This document shows positions 32,504 through 41,106 of a stretch of 64,000 bases of DNA, one piece after another. Each line of letters opens with the position of its first letter. Positions within the stretch are counted from its first letter, which is position 1. The notes under the pieces are model-generated. The model did no database searches. It worked only from the letters and a program-made list of their open reading frames with translations, and was not told the DNA's origin. A program made the position numbers and the translations under genes. The stretch is taken from assembly GCA_034506255.1 (NCBI GenBank), contig JAPDPX010000005.1, positions 124,001-188,000 of the forward strand, read 5' to 3'. The stretch comes from a candidate division KSB1 bacterium. Lineage in GTDB: Bacteria > Zhuqueibacterota > Zhuqueibacteria > Zhuqueibacterales > Zhuqueibacteraceae.

Positions 32504-33772
32504 ATGCATTCTTCCTTGCAGCGCAGGCGTGTTTTCATCACGGGCATGGGTCTGGTCACACCCCTGGGACTTACCATTGAAGAGAACTGGTCGGCCCTGC
32601 TGGCGGGGCAATCCGGGATCGGCCCGATCACCCATTTCGATGCCTCCCACCTGAGTACCCGCATCGCCGGAGAAGTGAAAAACTTTCATCCGGAAGAATA
32701 CATGGATGTCAAAGAAGTCCGGCATTATGATCGCTATGTGCATCTTGCGGTGGCAGCCGCCGACAAGGCGCTGGCGGATGCCGGACTGACGGCAGAGAGC
32801 CTGCCTCACGAGCGCACCGGCCTGCTGATCGGTTCCGGCATGGGCGGCATGGAAACCTTTGTGAACAACACCCGCGCGCTGATCGAGAAGGGGCCGCGCC
32901 GCGTCTCACCCTATTTCGTGCCGGCGGTGATCGCCAACATGGCCTCCGGTTTTCTCACCATTCGGTACGGTATTCAAGGTCCGAATTTTTCCATTGTCTC
33001 GGCCTGTGCCACCGGCGCGCACACCATCGCGGAGGGGCTGGAGATGATTCGCAAAGGCATCGCCGAGGTGATGTTGGTGGGCGGGGCGGAGGCCGCAGTG
33101 ATCGAGCTGGGCGTGGCGGGTTTCGTCGCCGCCAAAGCGCTCTCCAAGCACAACGACCCGCCGCAGGAAGCCAGCCGGCCGTTCGATATGGCGCGTGATG
33201 GCTTTGTGATGGGCGAGGGGGCGGGGGTGTTGGTGCTCGAAAGCGAGGAGCATGCCCGGGCGCGCCACGCGCGGGTGTGGGCGGAACTGCTGGGCGCGGG
33301 CTCCTCCTCCGATGCGTATCATCCCACAGCGCCGCGCACCGACGGCACCGGCGCCGCCAGAGCAATCCGCTTTGCCCTGGCCGATGCCGGCCTGGAGAAG
33401 GAACAGATCGGCTACATCAATGCCCATGCGACCTCAACGCCGCTGGGCGATCGCGCGGAAGCCGCGGCCATCCGTCACTTCTTCGGTGCGCACACCCGAA
33501 ACGTCGCCGTCAGTTCGACCAAGTCGATGACCGGCCATTTACTCGGTGCCGCGGGCGCGGTGGAAGCGGCCTACACAGCGCTGGCGTTGCATTATCAAAT
33601 GCTGCCGCCGACGATCAATCTGCGCGACATCGATCCCGAATGTGATCTCGATCATGTCGCCAATCAGCCGCGGCCGGCCAGGGTGCAGTATGCGATCTCC
33701 AATGCCTTCGGGTTTGGCGGCACCAATGCCACGCTGGTGCTGGGGCGATATGAGGGCGAAAATGCTCGCTAA
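32504..33772 (+). CDS. fabF: beta-ketoacyl-ACP synthase II
   Basis: 422 residues, typical of FabF. It starts RRRVFITGMGLVTPLG and carries the KAS catalytic triad: Cys near residue 167 in VSACATGAH, His near 307 in INAHATSTPLGD, and His near 344 in SMTGHLLGAAGA, plus the FGFGGTNA C-terminal motif. The enzyme condenses malonyl-ACP with acyl-ACP in fatty-acid elongation (cytosol). The ATG at 32504 follows GGAG at 6 bp. It is not next to acpP or other fab genes, unusual for fabF, so it could serve a specialised pathway. R1 repeat DNA follows the stop. Confidence 0.96.
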   Translation: MHSSLQRRRVFITGMGLVTPLGLTIEENWSALLAGQSGIGPITHFDASHLSTRIAGEVKNFHPEEYMDVKEVRHYDRYVHLAVAAADKALADAGLTAESLPHERTGLLIGSGMGGMETFVNNTRALIEKGPRRVSPYFVPAVIANMASGFLTIRYGIQGPNFSIVSACATGAHTIAEGLEMIRKGIAEVMLVGGAEAAVIELGVAGFVAAKALSKHNDPPQEASRPFDMARDGFVMGEGAGVLVLESEEHARARHARVWAELLGAGSSSDAYHPTAPRTDGTGAARAIRFALADAGLEKEQIGYINAHATSTPLGDRAEAAAIRHFFGAHTRNVAVSSTKSMTGHLLGAAGAVEAAYTALALHYQMLPPTINLRDIDPECDLDHVANQPRPARVQYAISNAFGFGGTNATLVLGRYEGENAR

Positions 33773-33869
33773 TGTGCCGTTACCTTGATTCGGTTGGCTG
33801 CTCCCCCGGCGTAACAATCCAATGCCTGGTGTGAAAGCCTCCGGCACTGCGGCGCAATTGTGCTGCCTG

Positions 33870-34125
33870 AATTCTGCATCCCGGCGTGCTGTTCGCTGGA
33901 ATAAATGACGGGCTCACAAAACTCCGCCAGTTATTCCGTTCGAAATCAAGCAAGACTTTTTTCGAATGTGATGCGGCCCTGACTGCGAAATTCGCCCGTT
34001 TGCCCAAGGCCTCACAGCTTCTCTCCCACGAAATGGCTTTTTCCGTGGGATTTCTGTTTTCGTGGGCGGATGGTTTGGGTTTGATCCTGACCCTGAGGTT
34101 TGAATCACTGTCTGGCATGGGACTC
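33870..34125 (+). repeat. R1 dispersed repeat, copy E (blocks a and b)
   Basis: Block a (GAATTCTGCATCCCGGCG, GGAATAAATGACGGGCTCAC, TTCGAAATCAAGCAAGAC) and block b (AATTCGCCCGTTTGCCC, CTCCCACGAAATGGC, TTTCCGTGGGATTTCTG, TTTTCGTGGGCGGATGG) closely match copy C. It fills the gap between fabF and the kinase gene; no gene is supported in 33773-34278. Confidence 0.85.
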
Positions 34126-34278
34126 TTGCTGAATGTCACCCGCCGTCACATATGTCACTCAAGGTGACAGGACACTGGTGCAGGTTTATCGCGGTACGCC
34201 AGACGGCGCAGGGGGATGCGCTGGGGAAGGGGGGAGGGCGTTGCGGGCGCAACACTGGTTGCCTAGGGGTGAAGCGCC

Positions 34279-36741
34279 TCACGGCGGCCAGCTCGCAGCC
34301 ACCCGAAAGCCGAGGTTGTTGCTGCGAAACGAGGGCGCGATGCCACGGCGATAGGAAATTTGCAGCCGCGCCGGGGTGTCGCTCCACGACCCGCCGCGGA
34401 TCACGCGCTCATTACCCAGAGGCACTGGCACGCCATTTTGTGCCGGGCCGTTGGCAGTGGCAAACCAGCCGCTGCACCATTCCCACACGTTGCCGGTCAT
34501 GTCGTAAATCCCCAGGGCGTTCGCGCCAAATTTCCCCACCGGCGCAGTGAAGGCGTGGCGGTCATCATAATTGCGCCAGATGACCGGCCAGTCGGGAAAA
34601 ACCTTTTTCAGGGCTTCATCGGCGACGTTGCCGCCGCGTGTGAGTTGTGGCGGCCCGTTTCCCCAACTGTATTTCGTATCCATCCCGCCGCTGCGCGCTG
34701 CAAACTCCCACTCCGCTTCCGTCGGGAGACGGTATTTCTCCGGGCGGTTTTGTGACAGCCAGTTGCAGTATTCCACCGCATCCTCCCACGAAACGCCCAC
34801 CACGGGATGATCGGGATCGTGCAACGCCGGTCCGAGCTGTTTGTAGAAGCCGTCGCTGCCGGTGAGGTAGTGATATTTGCTGCCGGCATCCATCCATTCC
34901 GGAAAATGTTTGCCGGTTGCCTCGACGAACGCGAGATACTCGCGGTTGGTCACTTCATATTTGCCAATAATGAAATCACCGAGCGCTGCGGTTTGCGGGG
35001 TGCCAGCCGTGCCCGCGCGGCGCCACGCACCGGGTTGCACCAATACCATGCCCTCCGGAATGCGGACAGTGGTCCGTTCCTCTGCGGGCGTTTCGGATGT
35101 GCGAAAAGCCTGCCGGCTGACAAGCAGATTCCGCGGCGGGCCATTGCGCGGACGTGGCAGGATGTTGTTGCTGGATGCTGCCCCGTTTGCCACTTCCTTC
35201 TCCGGCGGCCGTGTTGCCGGCGGTGACACGGGTGGCGCCGAATTCTGATTTTCCACGGCAGCAGCCACTTGCCTGCCGGCCGGCTTGCTCGCAGCGGCAA
35301 CCTCGGTGGAGCCGGCCGGTGCGGCGGCCACACTCTGTGCAGGTGGAGCGGGTGCGGACATACGCCCGGGAGAGCCTGCGGGTGCAGTGTTTTTGTTTCC
35401 GGCTTCGACAAAATGATTGGCCCGCGCCAGCAACCGGCGCATGGCCTCGCTGAGAAAGTTTTGCGTGGCCGGCTCGCGCAAAATCGCCCAACTCAACAAC
35501 GAAGCAGCCACGAGGAAAACCGCCGTAATGAACAGGCTCTGACGCAATAACGTTGACTGCGCCGCACGCGGCAGCCGGCTGGCGCGGCGGCCGGCAGCGG
35601 GCTTGCTCGTTCCGTTCCCGCCGGCAGATTTTCTCCCGGGTGCGGGGGTGGCCGCCAGGGGGGAATTATCCGCATGGGGTGACGCGACGTCAACGCCGGT
35701 CGGGATGGGACTGGCTGCGGTGGCAGCCCCGGCCACCAGCGCTGCCCGTCGTTCCGCCTTGCGATTCAGGCGAAAGACCTGCTGGCCGAGCGCGCCCTGC
35801 CGCAGCCGTTGCAGCCGACGTCCGACTTCGGCGGCGCTCGCCGGCCGGTCAGCCGGATTTTTGGCGAGCAGTTGCTGCACCAAATCCGCCATGCCCACGG
35901 GGAAGCCCGTCAGTATTTCGTCCAGCCGCGGCGGGATCTTGTTGACGATGGCGTTGATCAACTCGCTCTCGTTGAGCGCATCGAAGGGGAGCTGGCCGGT
36001 GAGCGATTCATAAAAGATCACGCCCAGGCTGTAGAGATCGGTGCGGTGATCCACCGGCTGCCCGAGATACTGCTCGGGCGAGGAATACACCGGTGAGCCG
36101 ATGCGCGCCTGATAGCGCGTCAAGCGCGCGTTGGATTCGAGAATCTTGGCGACGCCGAAATCCACCACCTTCACCATCTCGTTGCCGTGCTCGTCTTTCA
36201 CCAGCATGATGTTGTCGGGCTTGAGGTCGCGGTGAATGACGTTGTTGGCGAGCATGCAGGAGAGCGCGGCGCAAATCTGGGTGCCGAGCTCGAGCACCCG
36301 ATCGAGCGGCAGCGGGCCGTGCCGGCTCAGGCGCTGCCCGAGTGACATGCCTTCGAGAAACTCCATCACGAAGTACACCAGGCCGTCGGCGGTTTCGCCG
36401 AAATCATACACGCTCACCACATTGGGATGCTTGATGCGTGCCGCCACCTGCGCCTCCTGGTAGAAGCGCTGGCGGATTTCTGCGTTGCTGAGAAAATCCG
36501 GCCGGATGAATTTGATTGCGACGAAATCTTCGATGAACATGCGGCGCGCGCGAAACACGCTGCCCATGCCGCCCTCGCCCAGCCGGGCGTGCAGTTGATA
36601 GCGCCGGTCGATCACCATGCCGATTTGCGGCCGGGGATGGGCCTGCAGGCTGCCGGAGGCCCTGACCCCGGCGCACACATGCGGCAGACCGGCATCGTAG
36701 GGCGACTGACATTTGGTGCACGTTTTGATGGTGGTCTTCAT
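34279..36741 (-). CDS. transmembrane Ser/Thr protein kinase fused to SUMF1/FGE-like domain
   Basis: 820 residues. The N-terminus has a small Cys motif (CTKC then PHVC, residues 8-23), perhaps zinc-binding. The PknB-type kinase domain (about 45-310) has GEGGMGSV, the ATP Lys in VAIKFI (residue 77), HRDLKPDN near 170, DFGVAK and the PVYSSPEQ activation segment, so it should be active. An Ala/Pro/Arg-rich linker leads to one membrane helix (SLFITAVFLVAASLLSWAI, about 400-420). An Ala/Pro-rich periplasmic stretch follows, then a formylglycine-generating-enzyme-like domain (about 570-820; GKYEVTNREYLAF, YRLPTEAEWEFAARSGG, MTGNVWEWCSGW, RVIRGGSW). The FGE catalytic Cys pair is absent (SWSDTPARLQISYRRG), so it probably binds a ligand rather than modifying sulfatases. 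Its start overlaps the preceding gene by four bases. Confidence 0.92.
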   Translation of the reverse strand: MKTTIKTCTKCQSPYDAGLPHVCAGVRASGSLQAHPRPQIGMVIDRRYQLHARLGEGGMGSVFRARRMFIEDFVAIKFIRPDFLSNAEIRQRFYQEAQVAARIKHPNVVSVYDFGETADGLVYFVMEFLEGMSLGQRLSRHGPLPLDRVLELGTQICAALSCMLANNVIHRDLKPDNIMLVKDEHGNEMVKVVDFGVAKILESNARLTRYQARIGSPVYSSPEQYLGQPVDHRTDLYSLGVIFYESLTGQLPFDALNESELINAIVNKIPPRLDEILTGFPVGMADLVQQLLAKNPADRPASAAEVGRRLQRLRQGALGQQVFRLNRKAERRAALVAGAATAASPIPTGVDVASPHADNSPLAATPAPGRKSAGGNGTSKPAAGRRASRLPRAAQSTLLRQSLFITAVFLVAASLLSWAILREPATQNFLSEAMRRLLARANHFVEAGNKNTAPAGSPGRMSAPAPPAQSVAAAPAGSTEVAAASKPAGRQVAAAVENQNSAPPVSPPATRPPEKEVANGAASSNNILPRPRNGPPRNLLVSRQAFRTSETPAEERTTVRIPEGMVLVQPGAWRRAGTAGTPQTAALGDFIIGKYEVTNREYLAFVEATGKHFPEWMDAGSKYHYLTGSDGFYKQLGPALHDPDHPVVGVSWEDAVEYCNWLSQNRPEKYRLPTEAEWEFAARSGGMDTKYSWGNGPPQLTRGGNVADEALKKVFPDWPVIWRNYDDRHAFTAPVGKFGANALGIYDMTGNVWEWCSGWFATANGPAQNGVPVPLGNERVIRGGSWSDTPARLQISYRRGIAPSFRSNNLGFRVAASWPP

Positions 36742-37724
36742 CGCCTTCCGATCGCGAAGCTTGGCCCGATTTGAAATGTCACATAATGAATCGCCGGACC
36801 TTCATCCAGGAATGCGTGATACTGCAGCCGGGATTGCAGCCAGAAGCGCTCGCCCAGCAGCAGATGCTGGGTGAGATGCGCGGCCGCCCCCCAGCGCCGG
36901 TCGCTCAGCATGGCGGAACCGCCGGCGCCGCTGATTGTGATCTGCGGCAGAAACCAGCCCAGCCCCACGCCCAGCGTCCAGCGCGGGTGCAGCCGATAAT
37001 CGCAGCCAGCACCGATTTTGATCAGCGCGGCCTCCGCCTTCAACCCGAGATTCAAAAGCTGCCGCGCGATCGGCCCTTTCAGCCGCAACGGCGACCAGAC
37101 ATAATTCAAGTTCAAATCCCAATGCCGCGACAGCGGCAGCAGGAAGAGGCCCTCGAAGGCTGCGCTGCGCGCAAACGCCGCCGTCATGTCGATGGTTTGC
37201 ACCGGCTGGTCGTTGGCATCGACGACCTCCAGGTTGAAACGCAGACCATAGCAAGCGGAGCTGCGCGTCAGGTTCTGGCTCAGGCCGCTCATCAGGCTGA
37301 AGCGCAGCGGCGGCCCCTCCCGGGCCGCCCTCTCCCTGTCCACGCGCTTTGCCGCCGTGTTGCGCGCCGGCGGCAAAGTATTGTCGCGCGCGCTTTTCAG
37401 CTTTTCCAGCATCGGGTCATACTCGCTCTTGCGTTGCTCGAGCACATCACCCTTTTGGATCGTGGTGTTGTCAGCCTTCACCAAAACTTTGAGCGTGGCC
37501 TGACGCGGACTCACTTTGGTGACCTCCACCCGCCCGACCCAGTAGCGCAACTCCCCCACCTGCCGCTTGACCTCGAACACGTCGCCCACCTGAACACCGT
37601 TTTCCGCACCGCGATCGATGAGTCCGAAATTATCCTCCCAGCGCACGATGCGAATGGGCGTCTGGGCAGCAGTGAGGCCCAGGCTGGCAGCCAGCAGAAC
37701 TGTCAACAGTCGAAAGCTTCTCAT
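36738..37724 (-). CDS. outer-membrane-type protein coupled to the Ser/Thr kinase
   Basis: 328 residues. The ATG at 37724 opens a signal peptide (LLTVLLAASLGLTAAQ). Residues about 20-90 form a small beta domain (WEDNFGLIDRGAENGVQVGDVFEVKRQ ... GRVEVTKVSPRQATLKVLVK) resembling the FlgT C-terminal-like domain found in lipoproteins and outer-membrane proteins of several FCB bacteria. A short charged linker and then strand-rich repeats (LRFNLEVVDA, WDLNLNYVWSPL, WTLGVGLGWFLPQITI, FWLQSRLQYHAF) suggest a small barrel. Its stop overlaps the start of the kinase gene (ATGA), so the two are made together. That coupling suggests it is either a ligand presenter or partner for the kinase's periplasmic domain; this is inference. 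Confidence 0.75.
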   Translation of the reverse strand: MRSFRLLTVLLAASLGLTAAQTPIRIVRWEDNFGLIDRGAENGVQVGDVFEVKRQVGELRYWVGRVEVTKVSPRQATLKVLVKADNTTIQKGDVLEQRKSEYDPMLEKLKSARDNTLPPARNTAAKRVDRERAAREGPPLRFSLMSGLSQNLTRSSACYGLRFNLEVVDANDQPVQTIDMTAAFARSAAFEGLFLLPLSRHWDLNLNYVWSPLRLKGPIARQLLNLGLKAEAALIKIGAGCDYRLHPRWTLGVGLGWFLPQITISGAGGSAMLSDRRWGAAAHLTQHLLLGERFWLQSRLQYHAFLDEGPAIHYVTFQIGPSFAIGRR

Positions 37725-38120
37725 GCGCGATCTTGATTGAATTAAGCTCGTCACCGTCCGCTGGCAAACCATCATGTTGTTGCAAAAGCCACTGGTCTGG
37801 ATGAGATTGCACACAGCCCGATGAGGGCAAAGCCACACAACAAGCCGGCGGTCCGCCCACCATGCGGCTGCGAGCCGGCCGTCACGAGAACCGCAATCAT
37901 TTTGCCCAGCAAATACCATCCCACGGCGCGACCGTGCGGCGAATTCGTGAATCCTCGTCGAGCCGCGCAGACTTTGCCAGCGCCCGCTGGCAATTTGGTT
38001 ACGTTCCCGTCCGGCGGGATTTCCAAAATGTAAATCCCTCACCGCCAGGCGGCGTTACTGGCGGCGCGGCTGTCTCCTGGTGAAAAGGTGGCGGCGACAT
38101 TTCGCGAGCACGACGGTGTG
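37725..38120. other. intergenic region between kinase operon and electron-transfer cluster
   Basis: 396 bp with no supported gene. No promoter could be fixed for the downstream operon, and no clear terminator for the cNMP/ferredoxin gene was found, so read-through from the electron-transfer cluster into the kinase pair is possible. Confidence 0.4.
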
Positions 38121-39689
38121 CTATCGTTTCCGGGCACGCAACTGCTGGAACTCCGCCACACTGCCGACGCGATGGGCGCAACCGTGCGGGCAGTTGATCA
38201 CACAGGCCGGGCCATGTTTGCTTTGATAGCACAGGTCGCACTTGCTGGCGAGCAGACGCGGCTGGCCGCGCAGCATCTCCGGCAGCATGTTGGCAGGCCA
38301 CACCTCCCCGGTTTCGTGCATGATGATCGCATCATAGGGACAGTTGTTGGCGCAGGCCCGGCAGCCGATGCAGAGATCGTCCGTGATCGTCACCACCTCC
38401 CCCACCCGCGCACGGTGAATGGCGCCGGTGGGGCAGCCGATCAGGCACACCGGGTCATGGCAGTGATAGCAGGATTTGGCAATCAGGAAGTTTTCGTACT
38501 TGTCGCCTTCCCGCACGAAGCGCGGGCGGCCACCATGGGTTTCCGCGCAGCCGCGCACGCAGTCGTCGCAGCGCGTGCAAGCCACGAGATCGATCACCAG
38601 CATGCTGCTGCCCTGCACCAAACCCTTGTCGAGCGCGGTGTGAATGAATTCCGACTGGCCAACATGGCGGCGATTGTAGCCGGTTTCCTTGATGCGGGCC
38701 ACGGCACTCTCCCACAGCCGCCGCCGCACCGCGGGATATTTGCGCAACAACGCCTGCAAATCGTCGCGGCTGATTTGGATCAGCTCGGTGAACTCGACCG
38801 AAGTGGCCGTGCACAGCCATTGCCCGAAGTCAGGCACCAGCAATTCGACCTCACCGAGTGTCATGCCCTTGGCGAGATAGGAGACCGCGACTTCGCCTTC
38901 GCCCATCGGCTGCGACAATTTCAGAAAGCCGGAGCGCACCAGGTAAAGTGCCCCGGCCTTCTCGCCGGCGCGCGCCACCACCTCTCCCGGCTCACAGGAG
39001 ACCAGCTCCACCCGGCTGGCCAGCGCGTTGAGGAAACTCTCCTCACAGGCTTGCAGCAATGGTGTGGTTTGGAGCTGGGCCAGCAATGAACGCTCGCGAT
39101 AAATTTTGTCCAGGCGTTCCTTCAGGCTGCGCGATTTGCGTTTCATGCGGCGCAGCGCCGGCACCCGAATTTGCGCCAGCACACATTCGGTGGCGGTGCG
39201 CGCCGTGACGGATTGCGGCCAGCCGTTGACCGCACCGATTTCACCGAACAGCTCACCCGGCCCCAGCGTCATCCCGCTGCCGGCCGGCAGGTTGAAATCC
39301 GCCGAAGAGAGAAACACGATGCCTTTGCCGCTCTTTGCTCCGCCATTGGCCGCCGGTTGCCGGTTATGGCCGTTGCGGACTTTTTGCAAATAAATCTCGA
39401 CCGTCCCCTGCACGATGAAAAACGCCAGGTCGAGATAGGCACCCTCTTCAAACAAGATGGCGTTCGGCTGCCAGCGCGCAATCGCCACATCGGGGCTGAT
39501 CTCCTCGAGAAAGGCCTCGTCATACTCGCTAAAAAGTTCGAACTGGCGCAGCCGCCCGGGCGAAAGCCGCTCGGAGAGGCCCAAAAGGCCCGCCGCCGCA
39601 CCCAGCGCCGACCAGCGGTCGCGGTATTGCTCCATGCGCCTGACGCCGGTGGTGGCGGGCTGATTTTTTTTGGCATGCAGGAATGGCAT
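38121..39689 (-). CDS. double cNMP-binding domain fused to four-cluster ferredoxin
   Basis: 522 residues. Two cyclic-nucleotide-binding (Crp-type) beta barrels occupy about residues 45-190 (FEEGAYLDLAFFIVQGTVEIYLQ, LGPGELFGEIGAVNGWPQSVTARTAT) and 205-330 (GEKAGALYLVRSGFLKLSQP, MTLGEVELLVPD). Then comes an Fe-S domain of the DmsB/NrfC/HybA type with 16 Cys arranged for four [4Fe-4S] clusters (CTRCDDCVRGC, CYHCHDPVCLIGC, CIGCRACANNC, CDLCYQSKHGPACVINC). There is no HTH, signal peptide or membrane segment, so it is cytosolic. Fusions of this kind are known in Planctomycetes and related groups, but their role is unclear. It lies 0.36 kb downstream of the multiheme cytochrome genes and on the same strand, suggesting redox sensing or electron entry. 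I chose ATG 39689; a TTG at 39713 is possible. Confidence 0.88.
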   Translation of the reverse strand: MPFLHAKKNQPATTGVRRMEQYRDRWSALGAAAGLLGLSERLSPGRLRQFELFSEYDEAFLEEISPDVAIARWQPNAILFEEGAYLDLAFFIVQGTVEIYLQKVRNGHNRQPAANGGAKSGKGIVFLSSADFNLPAGSGMTLGPGELFGEIGAVNGWPQSVTARTATECVLAQIRVPALRRMKRKSRSLKERLDKIYRERSLLAQLQTTPLLQACEESFLNALASRVELVSCEPGEVVARAGEKAGALYLVRSGFLKLSQPMGEGEVAVSYLAKGMTLGEVELLVPDFGQWLCTATSVEFTELIQISRDDLQALLRKYPAVRRRLWESAVARIKETGYNRRHVGQSEFIHTALDKGLVQGSSMLVIDLVACTRCDDCVRGCAETHGGRPRFVREGDKYENFLIAKSCYHCHDPVCLIGCPTGAIHRARVGEVVTITDDLCIGCRACANNCPYDAIIMHETGEVWPANMLPEMLRGQPRLLASKCDLCYQSKHGPACVINCPHGCAHRVGSVAEFQQLRARKR

Positions 39690-40044
39690 GACGGTTTCTG
39701 TTTGCAGTTTCAACGTGATTCTTGTTTCTGTCGCACAGCAGCTTGCTCGTTTGCCCTGTCGCTCCGGTGCCTACCCCGGAATTTTGCATTCTCTTTTTGC
39801 CACCCTTCGCCCGGGAATAAATTCCCGGACTCAAAGCTGAAGCCTGAAGGTGGCTGCCCGGCAATCGGGTGACGAGCCCGCCTTGGCCGACTCGAGCTTT
39901 GCGCCTGCGATTTCAATCGCAGGTGATGAGGGCAGCACGACCCATGCAAAATTCAGAATACAAGCTGGGCGCTGCCGCAGGATGTCACTGTTCACGAGCT
40001 CCCGCCTGGAGGGCAGGCGGGCCGGACTTTCCCCTAGCGCCGCT
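39690..40044. repeat. intergenic R2 palindromic repeats
   Basis: Palindromes GCCCGGGAATAAATTCCCGG (about 39808-39830) and GCCTGCGATTTCAATCGCAGG (about 39903-39924) match the pair at 15.53-15.63 kb, including neighbouring ACTCAAAGC words. An inverted pair GCTCCCGCCTGGAGGGCAGG lies near 39998-40020. No gene is supported. Confidence 0.6.
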
Positions 40045-41106
40045 TCATTGCCCGGTGCGTTGATAGAGCATCTCCAGACGTTTTTTCACGAGCAGGAGAA
40101 TCTCGCCGATCGAGGCAGTGTCGCTCACGGCCGGAAAGGGCGGCAAAGTGAGCGGCAGCCGCACGCGCGTGGTCTCGGCCGGTGCCACGGGCAGTGCCGC
40201 CATGGGCGCGGCCGCGGGCATGGCTCTGCCTGCCGCCGCAGTCATCCGGGCGGGTGACATGGCAGTCGCCGGAGGATTCTCTGCTTGGACCATTCCAGTT
40301 TTGGCGGCCGGCGGCGGAGGAGCGGGCGGGGCCGTGGCCGGCGCGGCGGTGACCGCTGCAACCGCCAGCACCGGCCCTTTCCCCGCCATGGCGCGTTCAA
40401 AGGGCGCCTTGTTGAGCTCGGTTTGATCGGGCTGGCGTTTCCAGTGTCTGGCCACTTTCTTCAGGCCGGAGATATAGTTGAAGCGCGCACCGTCGGGATG
40501 GCCGGCGGCCAGCAGCTTTTGATCCGTGATGTAATGACAGCGCACACACGTGGCCGCGCGTTGCTCGAGGTTGGCCAGCTCCACCAGGCCCCGCCGCAAG
40601 GCCTTGACGTAACCCGGCCGGTTGCGTCCGAGTTTGGGATCGCCCTCCGAGTGCGGATCCTTGTAGCCGCTGCCCGGGCCATGACAACTCTCGCAGCTCA
40701 CGCCCTCTTCCACCTCCCGGCTCTCCCTGCCCGAGATCACCGTGCCGTGACACGACATGCAGCTCTGATTGCCCTTCAGCATCTCCGCGGGATTGACGCC
40801 GGCCAGCCGTGCGATCTTTTCATATGCCGCCGGATCATCGAAGAAGGCATCCACCGTCACTTTGTGCGCATCATTCTTCCACCATTCATTCTCCTGCGCA
40901 TGGCAATTGCTCTGCCCCAGACCGCAACTGCCGGGGCCAAGCGTCTTGTATTGCGCCCCGCCCGGCGGGCAGGCCAGCAGCAGGAACAACAGCGTGAGAA
41001 GCTGCCCGATTTTTCCGGGGGCCGGGCGTTGCGGGAGCATGCCGTGTGCTGCGCCGGCCTCACTCGCCGCGCCGGGCCTGGCGGTTGGAGTTTTTCCAGT
41101 CATCAT
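40045..41106 (-). CDS. periplasmic multiheme cytochrome c, c554-like
   Basis: 353 residues. A signal peptide (GQLLTLLFLLLACPPGGAQ) is followed by GPGSCGLGQSNCHAQENEWWKNDAHKVTVDAF, a start typical of c554-type cytochromes. There are three standard CxxCH sites (CMSCH, CESCH, CVRCH) plus an unusual first site with six residues between the cysteines (C-GLGQSN-CH), so three or four hemes. The region from about 240 to 330 is Ala/Pro-rich and low-complexity, perhaps a flexible spacer, and ends in a short conserved helix (SIGEILLLVKKRLEMLYQ). The ATG at 41106 is 6 bases after GGAAGG and overlaps the upstream cytochrome gene by 47 bases; ATG 41040 is an alternative. It probably shuttles electrons in the periplasm within this operon. 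Confidence 0.88.
   Translation of the reverse strand: MMTGKTPTARPGAASEAGAAHGMLPQRPAPGKIGQLLTLLFLLLACPPGGAQYKTLGPGSCGLGQSNCHAQENEWWKNDAHKVTVDAFFDDPAAYEKIARLAGVNPAEMLKGNQSCMSCHGTVISGRESREVEEGVSCESCHGPGSGYKDPHSEGDPKLGRNRPGYVKALRRGLVELANLEQRAATCVRCHYITDQKLLAAGHPDGARFNYISGLKKVARHWKRQPDQTELNKAPFERAMAGKGPVLAVAAVTAAPATAPPAPPPPAAKTGMVQAENPPATAMSPARMTAAAGRAMPAAAPMAALPVAPAETTRVRLPLTLPPFPAVSDTASIGEILLLVKKRLEMLYQRTGQ

Noticed and set aside
34279..35100. True formylglycine-generating enzyme for sulfatases
   Set aside because: The catalytic Cys pair is absent in the C-terminal motif and no sulfatase is encoded nearby.
36008..36274. Small frames inside the kinase gene
   Set aside because: They are shadow frames of a well-supported kinase with intact motifs.
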